This document shows, piece after piece, positions 23,201-36,250 of a stretch of DNA of 64,000 nucleotides (its first letter is position 1; every line of letters starts with the position of its first letter). Source of the DNA: Isoetes taiwanensis (Eukaryota; Streptophyta; Lycopodiopsida; Isoetales; Isoetaceae); assembly GCA_021234155.1 (NCBI GenBank), contig JAJEKV010000167.1, positions 560,145-624,144 on the forward strand. Direction: 5' to 3'. The notes under the pieces were generated by a model. That model had not been told where the DNA came from. It searched no databases and worked only from the letters and a program-made list of their open reading frames with translations. The position numbers and the translations under genes are program-made.

Positions 23201-23379
23201 GTTATTAGCTCACATTCCAAGCATCAATGCTGCTGGTACAAATGATATTTTAAAAGATTGCTTGGGTTTTAGAACTTCTGTTTATAGCTATTGATCAAAG
23301 AGATTTGACAGTTGTTTGTACTAATTATTCTTTTTTGTTTTGCAGCATGGACAAGTATTTTCCCATCAGGGAAACTTGA
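20259..23379 (+). CDS. NAXD: ATP-dependent NAD(P)H-hydrate dehydratase, ten exons
   Basis: This enzyme repairs damaged NADH and NADPH hydrates using ATP (ribokinase-like fold, YjeF C-terminal/CARKD family). Coding exons are 20259-20385, 21017-21093, 21722-21940, 22087-22149, 22226-22395, 22469-22530, 22616-22682, 22751-22852, 22939-23067 and 23346-23379. They total 1050 nt and encode 349 aa, close to other plant forms. All introns are GT-AG and phase is kept at all nine joins. Motifs are [13 protein letters not shown] (residues 38-50), GADLSHVFC (69-77), GPGLGRD (131-137), [11 protein letters not shown] (183-193), [15 protein letters not shown] (247-261, with the GGxGD ATP/catalytic site at 253-257) and RSTLTTDII near the end. 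The in-frame ATG at 20304 is an alternative start; the 15-residue extension before it could hold part of an organelle signal, but none is clear. No stop or frameshift was found, so it is probably functional. Confidence 0.95.
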
Positions 23380-23760
23380 ACCTTCAGGCATCTTGCCATC
23401 AATGGGAGAAGCAATCATTGAGCAGCTTTACAAGACATTGCACATTTCCATTTACATGACACAAACCTGGATTTTCAAATGTGTGGCATATATTTTCAGC
23501 CTGTTTATCTGTTTTCTTAGTTGGACTGTAACAACTGCAACTAATTATTTTGCATTCTTCTTGAAATGCTGGTTTACAGCACTTTAACATGACCTTGTGA
23601 AGAACTGTTTTGCATCTTTAAGTGTGTTAAGGAAGGGCTACATTACTTGATAATCTGAAGAAGTTGAAAAAGATCCATCTTGGTAATGTTTTGCAGGATT
23701 CATCCATTGATGATGGGAACTTAGTTTAGGCTCCAACTGTTTCGTGTAAATATCCAATTG
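23380..23760 (+). other. Likely 3' UTR of the hydrate dehydratase gene
   Basis: The sequence continues without a new gene signal after the TGA at 23377-23379. Poly(A)-signal-like AT-rich stretches occur by about 23740-23760. The exact end cannot be read from sequence alone. Confidence 0.35.
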
Positions 23761-23933
23761 TTTGCTCTGAGTGGCGAGGAGCCTTTAACATTGGAGCATA
23801 ATTTTTTTAGTTCGTGACACCATCTCAAAATTGTGCTAGGACGTTCATAGATTGACCTTGTTTGAATCACCAAGTTACAAAACTGCAAACTAAACGGATT
23901 TTATTTGCAACAAATCAAAATCAATTTCATTAG

Positions 23934-24000
23934 GATGGATGGATGGATAGATCAATTTCATTAGGATGGATGGATGGATGGATGGATGGATGGATGGACA
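23934..24000 (+). repeat. (GGAT)n microsatellite, interrupted
   Basis: GGATGGATGGATGGATAGAT, then a non-repeat interruption duplicating TCAATTTCATTAGGATGG, then a longer (GGAT)n run to about 23997. This is ordinary slippage sequence just downstream of the hydrate dehydratase gene. Confidence 0.9.
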
Positions 24001-24004
24001 GATC

Positions 24005-27000
24005 GACAGGAACATCCATGGAGACCAAATTGGTTACGGAACCAAAAAAAAAAGGGGAGCATAGATCTAAGTGACACAATAATAATAAAAATAATAATTA
24101 TGCTAGTGAGAATATGATGCTGCTCAAATTTTCCTAGGCATAGTCTATCCAAAGATTGGAAGGCCAATGGTCTAGAATAATTGCTACACCTCCTCGATAG
24201 ACTGCCTATTTTTTGTGCTGGCACGCTTTTCTCACTTTGCAAAGTTCGTCCCTATGCCTACATAATTGAAGAGGGGAAAGATCTCTTGAACGAAGAAGTT
24301 AGTTCCTTTGAGGTGGTTTTCATGCTAGAGAATATGTAGCAGACTTAGTGCATCTTGAAACTGAATTAAAGAATGACGAGCCACCCTAGTAGCAGACGCA
24401 ATTCCAGTAGCCTAGACATGCATGATATCAGTAAAGAAATGCAGTGCCACATCCAGATCCGTCTGACTCTCTGTATCTATCCTAGTTGTGACGTTTTATG
24501 TAATTATATAGTATACGTATAAATACTATGACACGTCACCAGGGTATAATTAGACCCTTATAGGTCATTAGGGGATAACTTGGGCTAATCTAAAAGGGCT
24601 TTTCTTAGTTATGTAAAATTATCAGTAAGTTAAATAACCTAATTAGACTAAAGAATATAATAATTAGTAAATGTCAGCTAATTAGGGGGAGCCACCTGGC
24701 CCAAATCGATTGTTTAGGGAAACTTGCTAAGATTAGGGTGCAAATTGAGTCCCTACGCCCAATTCTGCCCCAAATTGATTGGGAAGAGTGGATAAGGGAG
24801 GAGCTACTTACCACAGTACCCTGACCTGAAGAATGGAAGCTTTTCGAGATAATAGCTCTAGCCAAGAGACCGGTTAGCCTTCAGATAGCTTGTGTTTCAG
24901 CGGACCCTTATATGATTAGATGGATGGTTAACTTCTCTATTATGTGCTATTAGGATGAGGATGGTTACTTTATTTATGGTTATGTTCTCTCTCTGTTCCG
25001 CCTGGATGCCTGGGACTAAAGGCGGTAGAGACCTGAAAAGCTCAGTAGTAGTAGACATGTTTCTAGCTAGAAACCCTTAAAACCCAGTAAATGCGGCCTG
25101 TGCACAAGAGCCCACTAGGTTGTGAATGTTATAATGTGGTTCAGCACTAAATAACGGCCACAGCTGGTGAAGTGGAGGCGGAGACTTGCTGAGTGTGGCT
25201 ACTGGGGCTCCTACAATGAGCTAGACTTATAGTGGATCACTGAGTGTGGGCCGGGTATGGGCCTGACACCTCCTGGATCGCAGGTTACATGCCTATAAGG
25301 ACGTCCTGGACTTGGTATAGATATAGGGGGGTAAGTCGAGTACGGATGCATGTGTACCCAGTGGCACGTATCCTCTAGCATACCCATGGAACCACTATGA
25401 TTGGAGTATCCTTTTCCCTTTCGTCCACCGAGGAGATGTAACCGAGTAGTCTCATAGGGTGACTCCATGAGATTGTGTCTCTGAGGGCTACAACCATAGC
25501 ATGAGTCAGCCTATCCGCAAAGTATGCACATGAGGGGCAAAGTGGAGGGACTACCCTAGTCATTGTTCTATGCCGATAACGCCATGTTATACCTCCGTCT
25601 CGATCAAGTATCCTGGAGGCCTTGACCATCGAATACCCCAAGAGTCTGAGCCCGGGGTAGAGCTTTTTTACGGAGTATTTTCTCATGTCATATTGGTATT
25701 GTGTTGTTGCGTATATGGAAGATGGATGGACCACCCTTTGTGGTGGTATATTAGTTTGTGTATGATTAATATTGCTAGATGCTAACATGTATGTACGCCC
25801 GCTGTATAGGATTCCCATAGAGGACGTGGGACTAATGACACCTTTGTGTCCTTCACTTTACATTTGGCCATCCCAAGTGGTCCGAGTTAGAAGGAGGGAC
25901 CATGGCGATGTAGTCGCCAAGGGAGCGAAATTCCCCAGATTTGTAATGATGGGAGCATTGTATAGATTCCGAGCTGCCACACCAAAGCTGACACCAATGA
26001 CGCCAGATTGAGTGTTTTGGTGCCAAGTACGAGGGCATGGAGGGGGTGGAGGCTCATTGCAGCACATAGAAGATGCCTAGACTTCTAAGATCAACGTAGT
26101 GTGTTGTCTCCAAGCTTTAACTCCGACTCTAATGTCCGACCTCCACCTCAACATAATATTTTACTGGTGTATGTATCTCTGCCTCTAATGTTTGTAGGCA
26201 CTAGTGTCTGGTGTCTGTACTAAGGTCACTATGTCTGGAGTCAAGGTCTGAATTAACTATAACAATTTTGTTCATCTAGAAATAGCCACAGTCATAATTG
26301 TGGCAGTCATCCCCCCAAAATGAATACCGCACGTATTCACAGAGGTGGCAAAGATTGGACTTGCCCATCTAAAGCATCTTGGAGATCCTGACGATCCCTA
26401 AAAGTGAAATCACCAGCCCTACATGTGCCAATCATAAGAGGGTATTGTGGGCCAAAAAGGGAAGGTGGCAAAGCCGTTTGAACATTGAGATTAGCTTGCC
26501 CCAGACCATTTTAGATGTTCCTTAGACTGAGCACCTATTCAAATTCATGGGGCCTCGGTTTGAGCAAAGGATTCCCCGCTTGAGTGGGAATTCCTTTGAA
26601 GGACTCTTTTCCCCGCCATCCTCACACCGAATCACACCTTATTGGGGCCCTTTCTTTCATGGTTATCGGGGGAGATCTCAAAACACCCCCGCGGCTTCGC
26701 ATAAACTTTCCGGGTTAGGGCAAGACGACATAGTTGCACCCGCATTAGGGCAAGGTAGAAAAGTTGTGGATGCTCGCTTTGAGCGCTTGGAATAAAAAAT
26801 TGGCTCTTAAACGCCTTTTGTGCAACTTTTTTAGGCAATTGAGCAAAATCCTAGTGAGAGAAGATGGGACAAACCCTAGTGAGAGAAGGGCGTTAGTGAG
26901 AGATTATGTGTTTTAGCCTTTATGGCACATATATATTAATGTCATGTATGTGTCATTTAAATGTGTTAAAATTCTACCATTTTGACCCGCAGAAATGATG

Positions 27001-27560
27001 TATTAGTAAGTGTCATGTATGTGCCCCACAAGGTAATTTGAAAACGTAATTATTATTTGTACATGTTTATCTTATATTTATTAATCCTTTATATAATAAC
27101 TATGACTACGAGAAAAATCATGGGTAAAGGAGCATGGATTGGAAACCAAGTAAGTAAGATTTGCTTAGCAAATTATATAAAAATCTACAATGAGTTTCAG
27201 TAATTTTATTTTCAATACTTGGATATATCATGGAAGTGCAGTTCTCAAGTTCGTAAGGCGTTGTCACAACTAATATATTCAACTGACATTCGAGGTAAGA
27301 TTCATATTTGATATAAAAGTTCTTGAACTATTTAAGAAATAACATGGACTTTCTTGTCTCATTTACATTAGGAATAGAGTAGAGTAGAATAGAATAGAAA
27401 GGCTTTTATCGTCCACAAAGACCAATCGGCCTATGGGACCCAATGAAGGAGCGCAACAGACTTATTACTTTCTGGTTTAAAAAATCCCCATCTTGAAAGT
27501 TTTTCGAGAGAAAAATTGTGGCGGTAATAAGAATATTATCTGTCAATGCTTGAAATATAT
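24005..27560. other. No gene recognised; possible remains of an LTR element
   Basis: A GC-richer noncoding block at about 24900-26060 has the look of retroelement untranslated sequence, but no LTR pair, primer-binding site or polyprotein motif could be shown. At 26860-26910 a short motif like CCTAGTGAGAGAAG repeats two or three times. Confidence 0.35.
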
Positions 27561-27565
27561 ATACA

Positions 27566-30500
27566 TGTCAGGTGAGTGTCCGAGGACATAGCTGATCTCG
27601 CATATCTATGACCTCCTGAAGGTATGATCTCAATATCCGTACTGAAGCCGTACTCAATATCACATGTAGCTGCTGGTCGGGCCTGACTAACTCAGTATAG
27701 CATGTCCAGATTTGATTATATGCTGGATAGTTCTGAAGGGTATGACATTCATCCTCAAGGGCTCCCATTTGGCAGCATTGACAAATTCTATCCTGGCGTG
27801 GCTCCCCAATCCATCTGCCCATCTCAATTCAGAGACGATATGCACTTGTGCAAGGCAATAAGATATGCATCTGTGCGAGGCAATAAGTTTACACCTTTTC
27901 ATAGGCAAATGGATACATAAGTACCATTGTGGGCCCTGCCTAATGTCGCTTATATCGCACTGGTAACGTGATGCCTTGACCTGTTCAAGGGTGCTGGCAT
28001 TCCAAAGCTTACTGCGGAAGCAAGCGTCAAGGTATTGCCTCAAGCTATGGTGATCTGCTTCTCTTTGCACCTGTATGTATTTGTGCTCCTGCATATTCCA
28101 TCTCGCTAGCCATTGAGCTCTTTTTCCTCCAAAGATGCCTTGAGGCACCAAGGCCCCATTGCTATGATATAAATCAAGTTAGGAGGTGAGCATCGTCCAC
28201 ATGACCATCTTCCGAAAGTAGACAATGTGGTGATCAAAGACCGCCCGTTGAAGAGGAAAGAAACATGTCTCCTGCAATAAGATTCGATATGGAACCATGA
28301 ACTTTCCCCATACTGCCCGTGCTAAGAAGGATTTTTGCGCCTACTCCAAGTCAATCCAGGTACCGTGAGACACCACCAGGGCCCAACTTACGACCCCATA
28401 TAAAAGGACAGGCTCCACTAAGATCCTAAACAGGTCGATTGATGGGCCCAATCATTCACTTCACCGGGCTGAAAGTGTTGTTCTCAAGATTGACATAGTG
28501 CCTATGTCGCCATAGCCATATGGAAGTGTCTCAATGCATAGTAGAAGGAATCTCCACTTCCAAATATTTGTAGATGGGTGCCACTTCCAAATTTTGCTCC
28601 CAGTAATTGAAGAAGGGAGGCCTGGGGTAACGTGAGGATGATATGACCACCTTAGTCTTGACCATGTTGATGGACATGTTAGTCGCCTTGCAGAATATGT
28701 CTAAGATATCAAGATGCGCTTGTATGTCCGTCGGACTGTAAGCTAAGCAGATATATTAGTTGCATGGTGGTCTGCTATAAAAGTTGAGCTTCGTCGCCCC
28801 CATTATAAGCAAGCCAGTGCTCAAACTGATCAATGTAAAGCTCAAACAATGTTGGAGAAAGAGGGCACCTCTTTCGGACCCCGATACTGCTATCAAATGG
28901 TTGGCATGTTGGCTGCAACGGACCTCGTCTCATATAGCCTGTACACTACATTTATAGATCTGTAGGGACTCCAGCTGTCACAATCTTTCTCACAGCTTTT
29001 CCCAAGGCACAATGTCAAAGGTCTTAATGAAGTCAACGAATCAACAATATAAGTCTTGCTTATGATTCCCTTTGTCTTCAATCAGAGCCTGCAGTGTGAA
29101 GATGTGATCAATGGTTGAGTGACGGGACTTGTCTCGCATGCGTGAGGGCCCACAACTCTGCGGCCTCTGCCCAGCCCCTCAACTGCTGGTCCAGAATACC
29201 TATTAGCAGTTTTGAAAACGCGAAACTGACTATGATTGTTTGGTAATTGGCTGGGCATACGGGTCACCTACCTTGTAGATGAAAACAACTCTGCCAGTGG
29301 TCTACAGCGCGTCAGGGAGAGGGGGGGGAGGGACCTTTCTGTAATGTCCTCTTGAACAAGACAGTTCAGATCGGTACTATGGATAGGCCCTGCCACTTGA
29401 GCAACTCTGCCTGCATATGCTATCCAGGTTTGGCACGTTCCCATTGGCAAGACTTTGTAAGTTTTGGATCACATCTGCCTCTGTGATTTCCAGTGTCGAG
29501 CTTTCCTGGGGGGATAATGATGTTCATGTAGCCTGAGGATCGTAGAGTTATTGCAAGTATTGCCCCACTGCTCGGGAGTAATATTCCATTGTACTGGCTT
29601 TCTGAGCACTCTTTGCCAGAAGGTCCTGAGATGAGGTCCAAGAATTAAAACAGTTTCCTTTCATGCGCCGCGATGTATCTGACTTTCTTAGCCTAAGTAA
29701 ACTGTGGTACTATCTGGCTGCGTATAGGCGTAGAGCAGGGTCTGTGACCTGTCAGAGCCAATGTTTGTGTTCCTTGCACTTAGCATCAAACTACTAGTTA
29801 CGTGGGAAGGTTATGGTCCCCGAGGTCCATCGAGGGCAGCTTCTCTTTCTGCAGCAGTCATGAGCACATCAATCAGCTAGCCCTCATTGCTCTATATAGG
29901 GACTACAAAATTCCTGTCAAGTCATTTGTGAGCATCGTGGCGTAAGCCTCTGCATGTTTATAGTCCAATCACAGCAATGGCATGCGAGGAACTGCCTCAC
30001 AGGGGATTCAAACAGCCTGCCAAGGTAGCTGCAAGTAAAGTGGTAGGTGGTCGGAGTCAACCTTCGCATCCCTACTATCTGTTCCCAACTAGAAGTGCTT
30101 GACCACATGCATATCTTGCTCAGCCACCAACACATAGTCCACCACACTAGATCCGCCCCCCAGGTTCTCTTTCTTGCCAGTCCATTGCAAACTACCAGAT
30201 CAAAGATACCATAGAGCAAAGGCAACTATCGACCATAGCACGTGATCTGATTATCATCTGATGCCCGTGGCGAAGCTTCTTCTATGGGAGTGTAACTGCA
30301 ACACATCCAGTCAAAGGTTCAAATCTCATGGACTCTTCCATCCCCATGCGTGCATCAAAGTCTCCAAGGAGTATGACCTTTGCCTAACCGCCAGGTCTTT
30401 CAGATATCATCATATAGATCGATCTATGTTTCTAGCCTGTCCACATCTGAGTGGGTGTGATAGAATTGCTTTGGCATGTAGGAAGTAGCAGATCGCCACG

Positions 30501-30800
30501 AAGAGAGGGCTGCCACTACAGTTTTGCATGCCCACCCATAGGCATGGGTTGTGTCTGTCCATCTTGCACATAGAAATTAACTGTAGCGGTGGATGTCCGA
30601 GTAGTAGGTGCTCCCCCCCTCCTCCTCGGGTCCCTCGCTATCATATGCCGCCATTGAAGACTGGTAGCACCGGCATCATGACAAAGTTGGATAGCTTGTA
30701 TCCCCGTGATACTCCCATGTTTATGTGAGGAAGATGAGATCAATATCTGTGGCAACCGAAGTTAAGGTTATCTCTCTTCCGCCATGTAAAGCCGCGACAA
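27566..30800 (-). mobile_element. LINE A: decayed non-LTR retrotransposon
   Basis: On the minus strand the order is APE-type endonuclease (about 30780-29950), reverse transcriptase (about 29640-28200) and a C-terminal Cys/His domain (28151-27568). Endonuclease signs are PLFVAICYF, GDFDARMG (family GDFNARxG) and a GIFDLVVCNGLA segment. RT signs are RHSTIDHIFTLQALIEDKGN and then FVDFIKTFDIVPW. The expected YADD box is destroyed near 28750. The C-terminal part reads RICQCCQMGALEDECHTL. Many frameshifts and stops are present. No poly(A) or target-site duplication was pinned down. Confidence 0.8.
27568..28151 (-). pseudogene. LINE A C-terminal RT tail and Cys/His domain
   Basis: Two overlapping frames, 28151-27687 and 27822-27568, together give the connection domain (LRQYLDACFRSKLWNAS ... 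RYQCDISD), a CKLIASHRCISYCLAQ segment like the R..IA..R.S...L motif of LINE tails, and the zinc-knuckle-like C-x-C-C..EDE.H motif. The family usually ends the motif with a CPxY box; here it reads NYPAY, so the last Cys is lost. A one-base shift separates the two frames. Confidence 0.7.
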
Positions 30801-31621
30801 TTTCAAGAGACCATGTGGAGGCACAATTCTTATTTGTGGCGTGGGAGTTGCAGCCGCAGATTCAATGGTGGTGGTAGAGGGGAAGGAAGGGGAGGGGGGC
30901 GAGAAAGTGGAAGCAAGATGCAACGGGGGGACAAAGAAGAGGAGGCAACCGGAGCAGAGCGTCGGTTGTTAAGTGTGAAGCAAGGGCATGGTCAAGAGTG
31001 GTTGGGGCCTCAATCGGCGGCCCCGAGGATTTACAACGATTCGCATTAGCATTTTGGCGGCCGAAAAGATCTCGTATTTTGCACCGATCAGTCCCCGTGA
31101 GCTCCCCATCCGCAAACGCCTTAACTTTGGCCAACTCGTATTGCGCCTTCCGTTGTGTTAGAGTCGATCTCGAATAACATATAGGGTTGTCCCCTTCAAC
31201 CGCTTTGCCCCGACGCAAAATAGTTGCACACTCTTGCGCATCCTTCACAATGAATGTGACGACCTGGAGGCGGTCAAGGCACTAGGTGCTATGGCGGCTT
31301 GCCTTAACAATGTGCATCGGCGTATGGAATATCATTTGGGCGAGGATCAGCATTTGGCACCAATTAATGAGGTTCTCACATGCTTCTTCTGTTAGGCCAT
31401 GCACCACCATATTATGGCTTATGCATCTTAGCTCCTAGAGCGATGCCGAATGACACGACATGTGCTATTAACGGTCGACGAGGAGTGGGTTGTGGCAGCA
31501 TGGGGCGGTTTGGTGGTGCATTAGTGGGTGGTCCCGGCTGATGCCATGCGGTCTTTTGGATGTGTGGGATTGTCGTGGCTCGTCGCAAAGAGGCCTCTCT
31601 AGCCGGGAGTTCAACTCCCCG

Positions 31622-32005
31622 CTATAATTGTTGTTGCCTTGTCAATTCATGCATGCACCACAGTTGCTCATGAGCCTCTGCATGGAGGATCTTGCATTTT
31701 TGGGTGATGGTTGCCTGCAGTTTTTGCACCTCCTGATCTTGAGCAGCAGACCTATGCTCCAATTTGTGTAAGTGGAAGTCCAGTGCAAGGTTTATTATCG
31801 ACGAGGCCAGTTCTTGTGTCTCGACCCTACTCTGAAGGGCTCTCAGCTGTGACTGGCTCTCTTGAAATGAGACTTGGACTTTTCGCATCATACTAATAGT
31901 CTCCTCAGCTTTTGATCGGAGGAGGGAGATGGTTGCCATCGTCTCCTTCTCAGCACGTTGTTTGTCGTATGTCATGGCTTCTATGGTGGTGGATAGGGAG
32001 TCCAT
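31622..32005 (-). CDS. Coiled-coil ORF, possible LINE A ORF1 remnant
   Basis: An open 127-codon frame with heptad-like spacing and a high share of Glu, Gln, Lys and Leu (for example KQRAEKETMATISLLRSKAE and LRALQSRVETQEL). It predicts one long coiled coil with no other domain. It lies about 0.8 kb upstream of LINE A on the same strand, where ORF1 of a LINE would be, and LINE ORF1 proteins often start with a coiled coil. No RNA-binding domain was seen, so this is a guess. It could also be an exon of an unknown gene or chance. Confidence 0.3.
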   Translation of the reverse strand: MDSLSTTIEAMTYDKQRAEKETMATISLLRSKAEETISMMRKVQVSFQESQSQLRALQSRVETQELASSIINLALDFHLHKLEHRSAAQDQEVQKLQATITQKCKILHAEAHEQLWCMHELTRQQQL

Positions 32006-32598
32006 GCGAGCCTACAGGTTAGCGAGACCCTGCTTGTCTTGCTATCTCTCGAAGTGAGCCAAGTGGATGATGTCTTCCATCTGTTGTGTGCAGGTCTCCA
32101 TCTCTGCAATTTGTTGTTTTCTCAATTGCTAATTGCCTTCTGAGCACCTGAGGTATTAAGGACTACATCTCTTTTATCAGGCCTGCAATTTGGGTCTGTT
32201 ACTCTCAATTCTCGCCTCGAGTTGTTTTCAGGCCCTCGTCGATGCCTAGTTTGCCATCGAACATGAGCAGCAATCAACCGCTTGCCAGGCCAACTTCATG
32301 ATTGAGCCTTCGCTCGCACCTCCCTTCTAATTTCTCCCTTGCCTTTGTTGTATGGGCTGGGCCATTTTGGTGGTGGCCCATCCACTTATTCCTCTCAGGA
32401 GAGCTCCTACATCGAGGGGTCATCAAAGCGTGTGTCTAGGCATGGGGCTAGGGTCTTGGGGTGTTGGGTCCGTGCTAGACGCGGTTTTATGGATGTTTCC
32501 ATCCGAATTGAAATCAGGATAGGGGGCTGCGTAAGTGGCTATGGCTGTTTGGGGTGTGCGAGATGAGGTCGAGGCAGAGATTAGGGCAAAGTGGAGGT

Positions 32599-32950
32599 GT
32601 TGCTCAAAGGACGTTATAAATGCTTAGAATCCAAAATGGAGATTCAAAAATGTCATTTGCACAACAATTTGGGCCCTGGAAGCAAAACCCAAGTGAGAGA
32701 AAAGGCAAGAGAGAAATGTCACTCGAAAGACATTTTGGACGCTTAGAATCTAAGGCATAGACTCAAAAACGTCGTTCACATAACAATTTAGGCCCTATAA
32801 GCAAAACCCTAGTGAGACAATAGGCAAGAGGGAAGCATTGTTCAAAGGACGTTTTGGATGCTTAGAATCCAAAACCTTGAAAATGTTGTTCACACAACAA
32901 TTTGGGCCCTAGAAGCAAAACTCTGGAGTGTAGATAAGAACCCAACCCTG
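32599..32950 (+). repeat. Three tandem copies, about 118-bp unit
   Basis: Copies start near 32599, 32717 and 32836. Each has TCAAAGGACGTTTT-like text, GCTTAGAATC.AA, CA.AACAATTT.GGCCCT and AAGCAAAAC.C. Copies differ at roughly one base in eight. The repeat is noncoding. Confidence 0.8.
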
Positions 32951-32959
32951 GAAAGAGAG

Positions 32960-35900
32960 TGACCCAAGGTGCTAGAGAGAGAAGGATGGGAAGGCACTGC
33001 AGAGAGAAGGATGCGAAGACGCCCAGAACATGGTGTGAACTCCACTCTTAGGTCTGTATTGCTTCTACACTATGAACTTGATAAGTGAAGCAAGGATGCT
33101 TTTGTTTTCATGAAGATGATATAAAAAGCACCTTGATCTTGGCCAATGACGCGGATCCCAGTATCATGGCAAAAAGTACTGGTGCTCCTTGTTGACTGGA
33201 TTCTAGGCTATCAAGTCAACCTCAGCGGAAGGAACCAATCACACGTGCGGTTCAGAACTCCATATCACATAGGCTGATCAATCCAGAGAAGGAATAATGA
33301 AACGGAATGCTTTTTCGTGAAGAAAAATGAGAGAGCAGTACTCAAACTAGGATTATAGGATATAGAGATGGAGCTTTTGAGCAGATCTTTTTGGAATGTG
33401 TAGAGGAAAGTGGTGGGAAGAAGTGCACAATTATTTAGTTTGAAATAGACTTGAGGGGTCATATGCTCAGAATTGGAGGAAAAAAAGTCAGTAGGTAATT
33501 AACTATGTAATAGTGATCAAAAAGTGGAAAATGGAGATGGAGGAATTTTGTTTTTTTGGAATTTTGATCAACTAGAATATTGCTCAAAAATTGGCAAAAC
33601 ATTCAAGAAAAATAAAAATTTTGACTGTATTTTTGGATCTGCATGAGTTTCAGAGAAAAGACAGTTTGTTTTCTCCAAGACAAGGATTTTGAAAATGGAT
33701 CTCGAGTTTGGGAGGATCTTTTTAACCTTTAGAACTGTGAGTATATTCAGAATCACTCTGGAAGGAGGGGCATCCAAGAAAATAAGGGATTCAATCAACT
33801 TGCAAAGAGTAGACTTTTATAAAAACAATCTATAAAACAAAGCAATTTTCATTCAAGCGGAATCATGACTCATTAATATCATTTTTCATGAAGGTAATAC
33901 AAGCCGGAAATAGTGCTCAGCACTAATCTTGAGATTTTCCACTGTCTTTGAGAGCTTAAGTGAGAAATCTTCAAAAAGGAAAGGATTTGAACCTCGACTA
34001 TTTCAGTCATCGGATCTATCGATCCTATGGTGCAGATTGTATGTTGGAAGTTATGGCCGCCTCTTGTTTCGATTATGGTCATTTATGATTGGGGGCGCCT
34101 ATGATTTTGAAATTTAAAATATAGGTTTGCCTAAAGTTTTGGAATGTGAAATATGTGGACTCAAACCTCCATATACATTCACTTAAGGTTTTAGAATATG
34201 AAATACGGGAACTCGAACCTCTACCATAATAGTGTGATGCCCTAATTAAAATGCTTTGACCAATACAACTAGCATATTTTTCTATTAATTCTATGTTTTC
34301 TTTATATCAATCCACTCAAATTTTCAAAGATAGCCTATGGTTCTAAGAATGGTCATTTGTACATCCATACTAAATCCCCTTGAAATCCCCTATTATTTTG
34401 CTACATATTCAGATGTAGGGAAAGATCACAAGGTAATGCACGAACTCAATCTTGATTATAAAAATGTGTCAAAAATCTGCCCTGATTGTGTCTAAGATCT
34501 CTAAGTTTTGCAAAATTTGGATTTTCTTCTTATAACTTGATTCCCATAGCAAGAAAAGATCAATCTGGTTGAAATTTATTGTAATCATGTCAATAAGAAT
34601 TCGTGCTTTCATACTTTGAGGTGATTTGAGCGTGAATCACTCCAAAAAAAATGCCCTTTTTTGGGAAGCGAGCTTTCCTTGGCATAAACCCAAAACTTTT
34701 CTTGAAGCACGAAATATCCCACAGTCTTGTAGCCAAAATATATATATATATAAAAAAAAAAAAAAAAGCAAAAAGACGCAACAGGAGGCTTGGGCAGTTT
34801 TAGGCTTGGATTCAATTTCTCATTAGGAAAGCATGTAAGAGACAAACTCTTAGCTAAGGGAATATTAAAATTAGGCATTCATTATATATATTAAAACAAC
34901 TTATAACATTAGACTAGCCATTAAATTGAAATGCTAGATTTAAACATTAGTATGTATAGGATAACCTATGTAAACAAGTATCGATACTGGCATGTTCATT
35001 GGGAAACGAAAAGAAACAAGCTAGGGGGAGGGGGGGGGGATTTAGCTATACTGGACAAAATATTAGTTAAGCATGATGCCAATCTAATCCAAACTGCATG
35101 GGCTTATTTTTTGTATGTTATAGTACTTATTGTCATAAGGCTTGGGGCTTGTTTTTGTATGCAAGATTTATACTTGGAAGTGTTCTTGGAATTGTGGGCA
35201 TTTTGTGATGCTTTGACGTTTGTTGTTTGACCTATTATATTTTGCACAAAAAGCATGATGTGAAATGGTGAACATCATGGCTTGATGATGATGAGTTGTC
35301 GTGCAAACATAGTACATTTTACGTACTAAGTACACCTTCATGCCAAATGGCTCACTCGATCCTTGGATCTCAAGAAGGCATATTGAGTTGGTTAATTTGT
35401 TTTGTTATGTTCTTGAATATGCGAGGGCTTAAGGCAGAGACCATAGTAGAAGTTTTAAAATAGTTATTTTCAACGACTATAAGAAGCTCCTTTTGCACAG
35501 CCATAGCTTAAAAACAGGCTTATGTGGATGCCATAGCCAGCTTGTCTTCTCAACCATTGCTTTGTTGTAACAATAGAAATATTAGATCCTATTGACTACT
35601 TTGCGTCATTGGCACTTGCAAGTGTTTTTGTGTAAAAAAAATTGTTGGCCTTTGATGAAGAATATGACATGGAATAGGCAACCATTCAAGGGCTGCAATA
35701 CAACAATGAGAAAAGAACCATAGATAAACAAGGTGCTGCGCACGGAGGGTTGCCCTCCATGGTCGGAGGGTGAAGTGGCTTAAATCATAGTTCAAAGTCA
35801 TGTTTTGAGAATCAATTCAAATTGCTACTTCTAGACAATAGAATACTTGATACCATGACTTTATGGGAATTGGCCTGAAGAAATCTTTGGTTTCGGCATG

Positions 35901-36100
35901 GAAGAAGTATTGCAGAAGCATAAGGACAAGTCTAATAGAGCAGAGAATGGGCCTCATGGAGTTGCTATTGAAGGGGCAATGAGGAAATGAATAAAGGGAC
36001 CAAATTTGATGCCAAGGGGCAGGCGAATTAATTCTGGTTGGTAATATTTCAAGGCTAATAAGCTAATATTAAATAAGCCATTAAAATTATATGTCCTTCC
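32960..36100. other. No gene recognised
   Basis: AT-rich DNA. A (TA)n plus A run lies at about 34736-34767 and a G run at 35026-35040. No conserved protein or RNA was seen on either strand. Confidence 0.4.
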
Positions 36101-36111
36101 TAATATCCTAT

Positions 36112-36250
36112 TGTTTAAATTTGGTTTTTCCGGCACCCCAAAAACTTTTTAGATTTTTTCCTTGGATTAATTTGCTATGGTTTGGGGTTTTTTGGTTGCC
36201 GGAATTTTTTTCCGGCTATCCAAAAATCGAAAGAAGTTTTTTACGGTCTA
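36112..36250 (+). repeat. Diverged repeat shared with 12778-12905
   Basis: Right-hand partner of the repeat at 12.8 kb, with the same landmarks in the same order and orientation. The two copies are roughly two-thirds identical by eye. Confidence 0.5.

Noticed and set aside
24488-26320. A solo LTR beginning TGTGACG
   Set aside because: A TGTGACG start-like string is present (and again near 31250), but no matching CA end, target-site duplication or second LTR could be shown.
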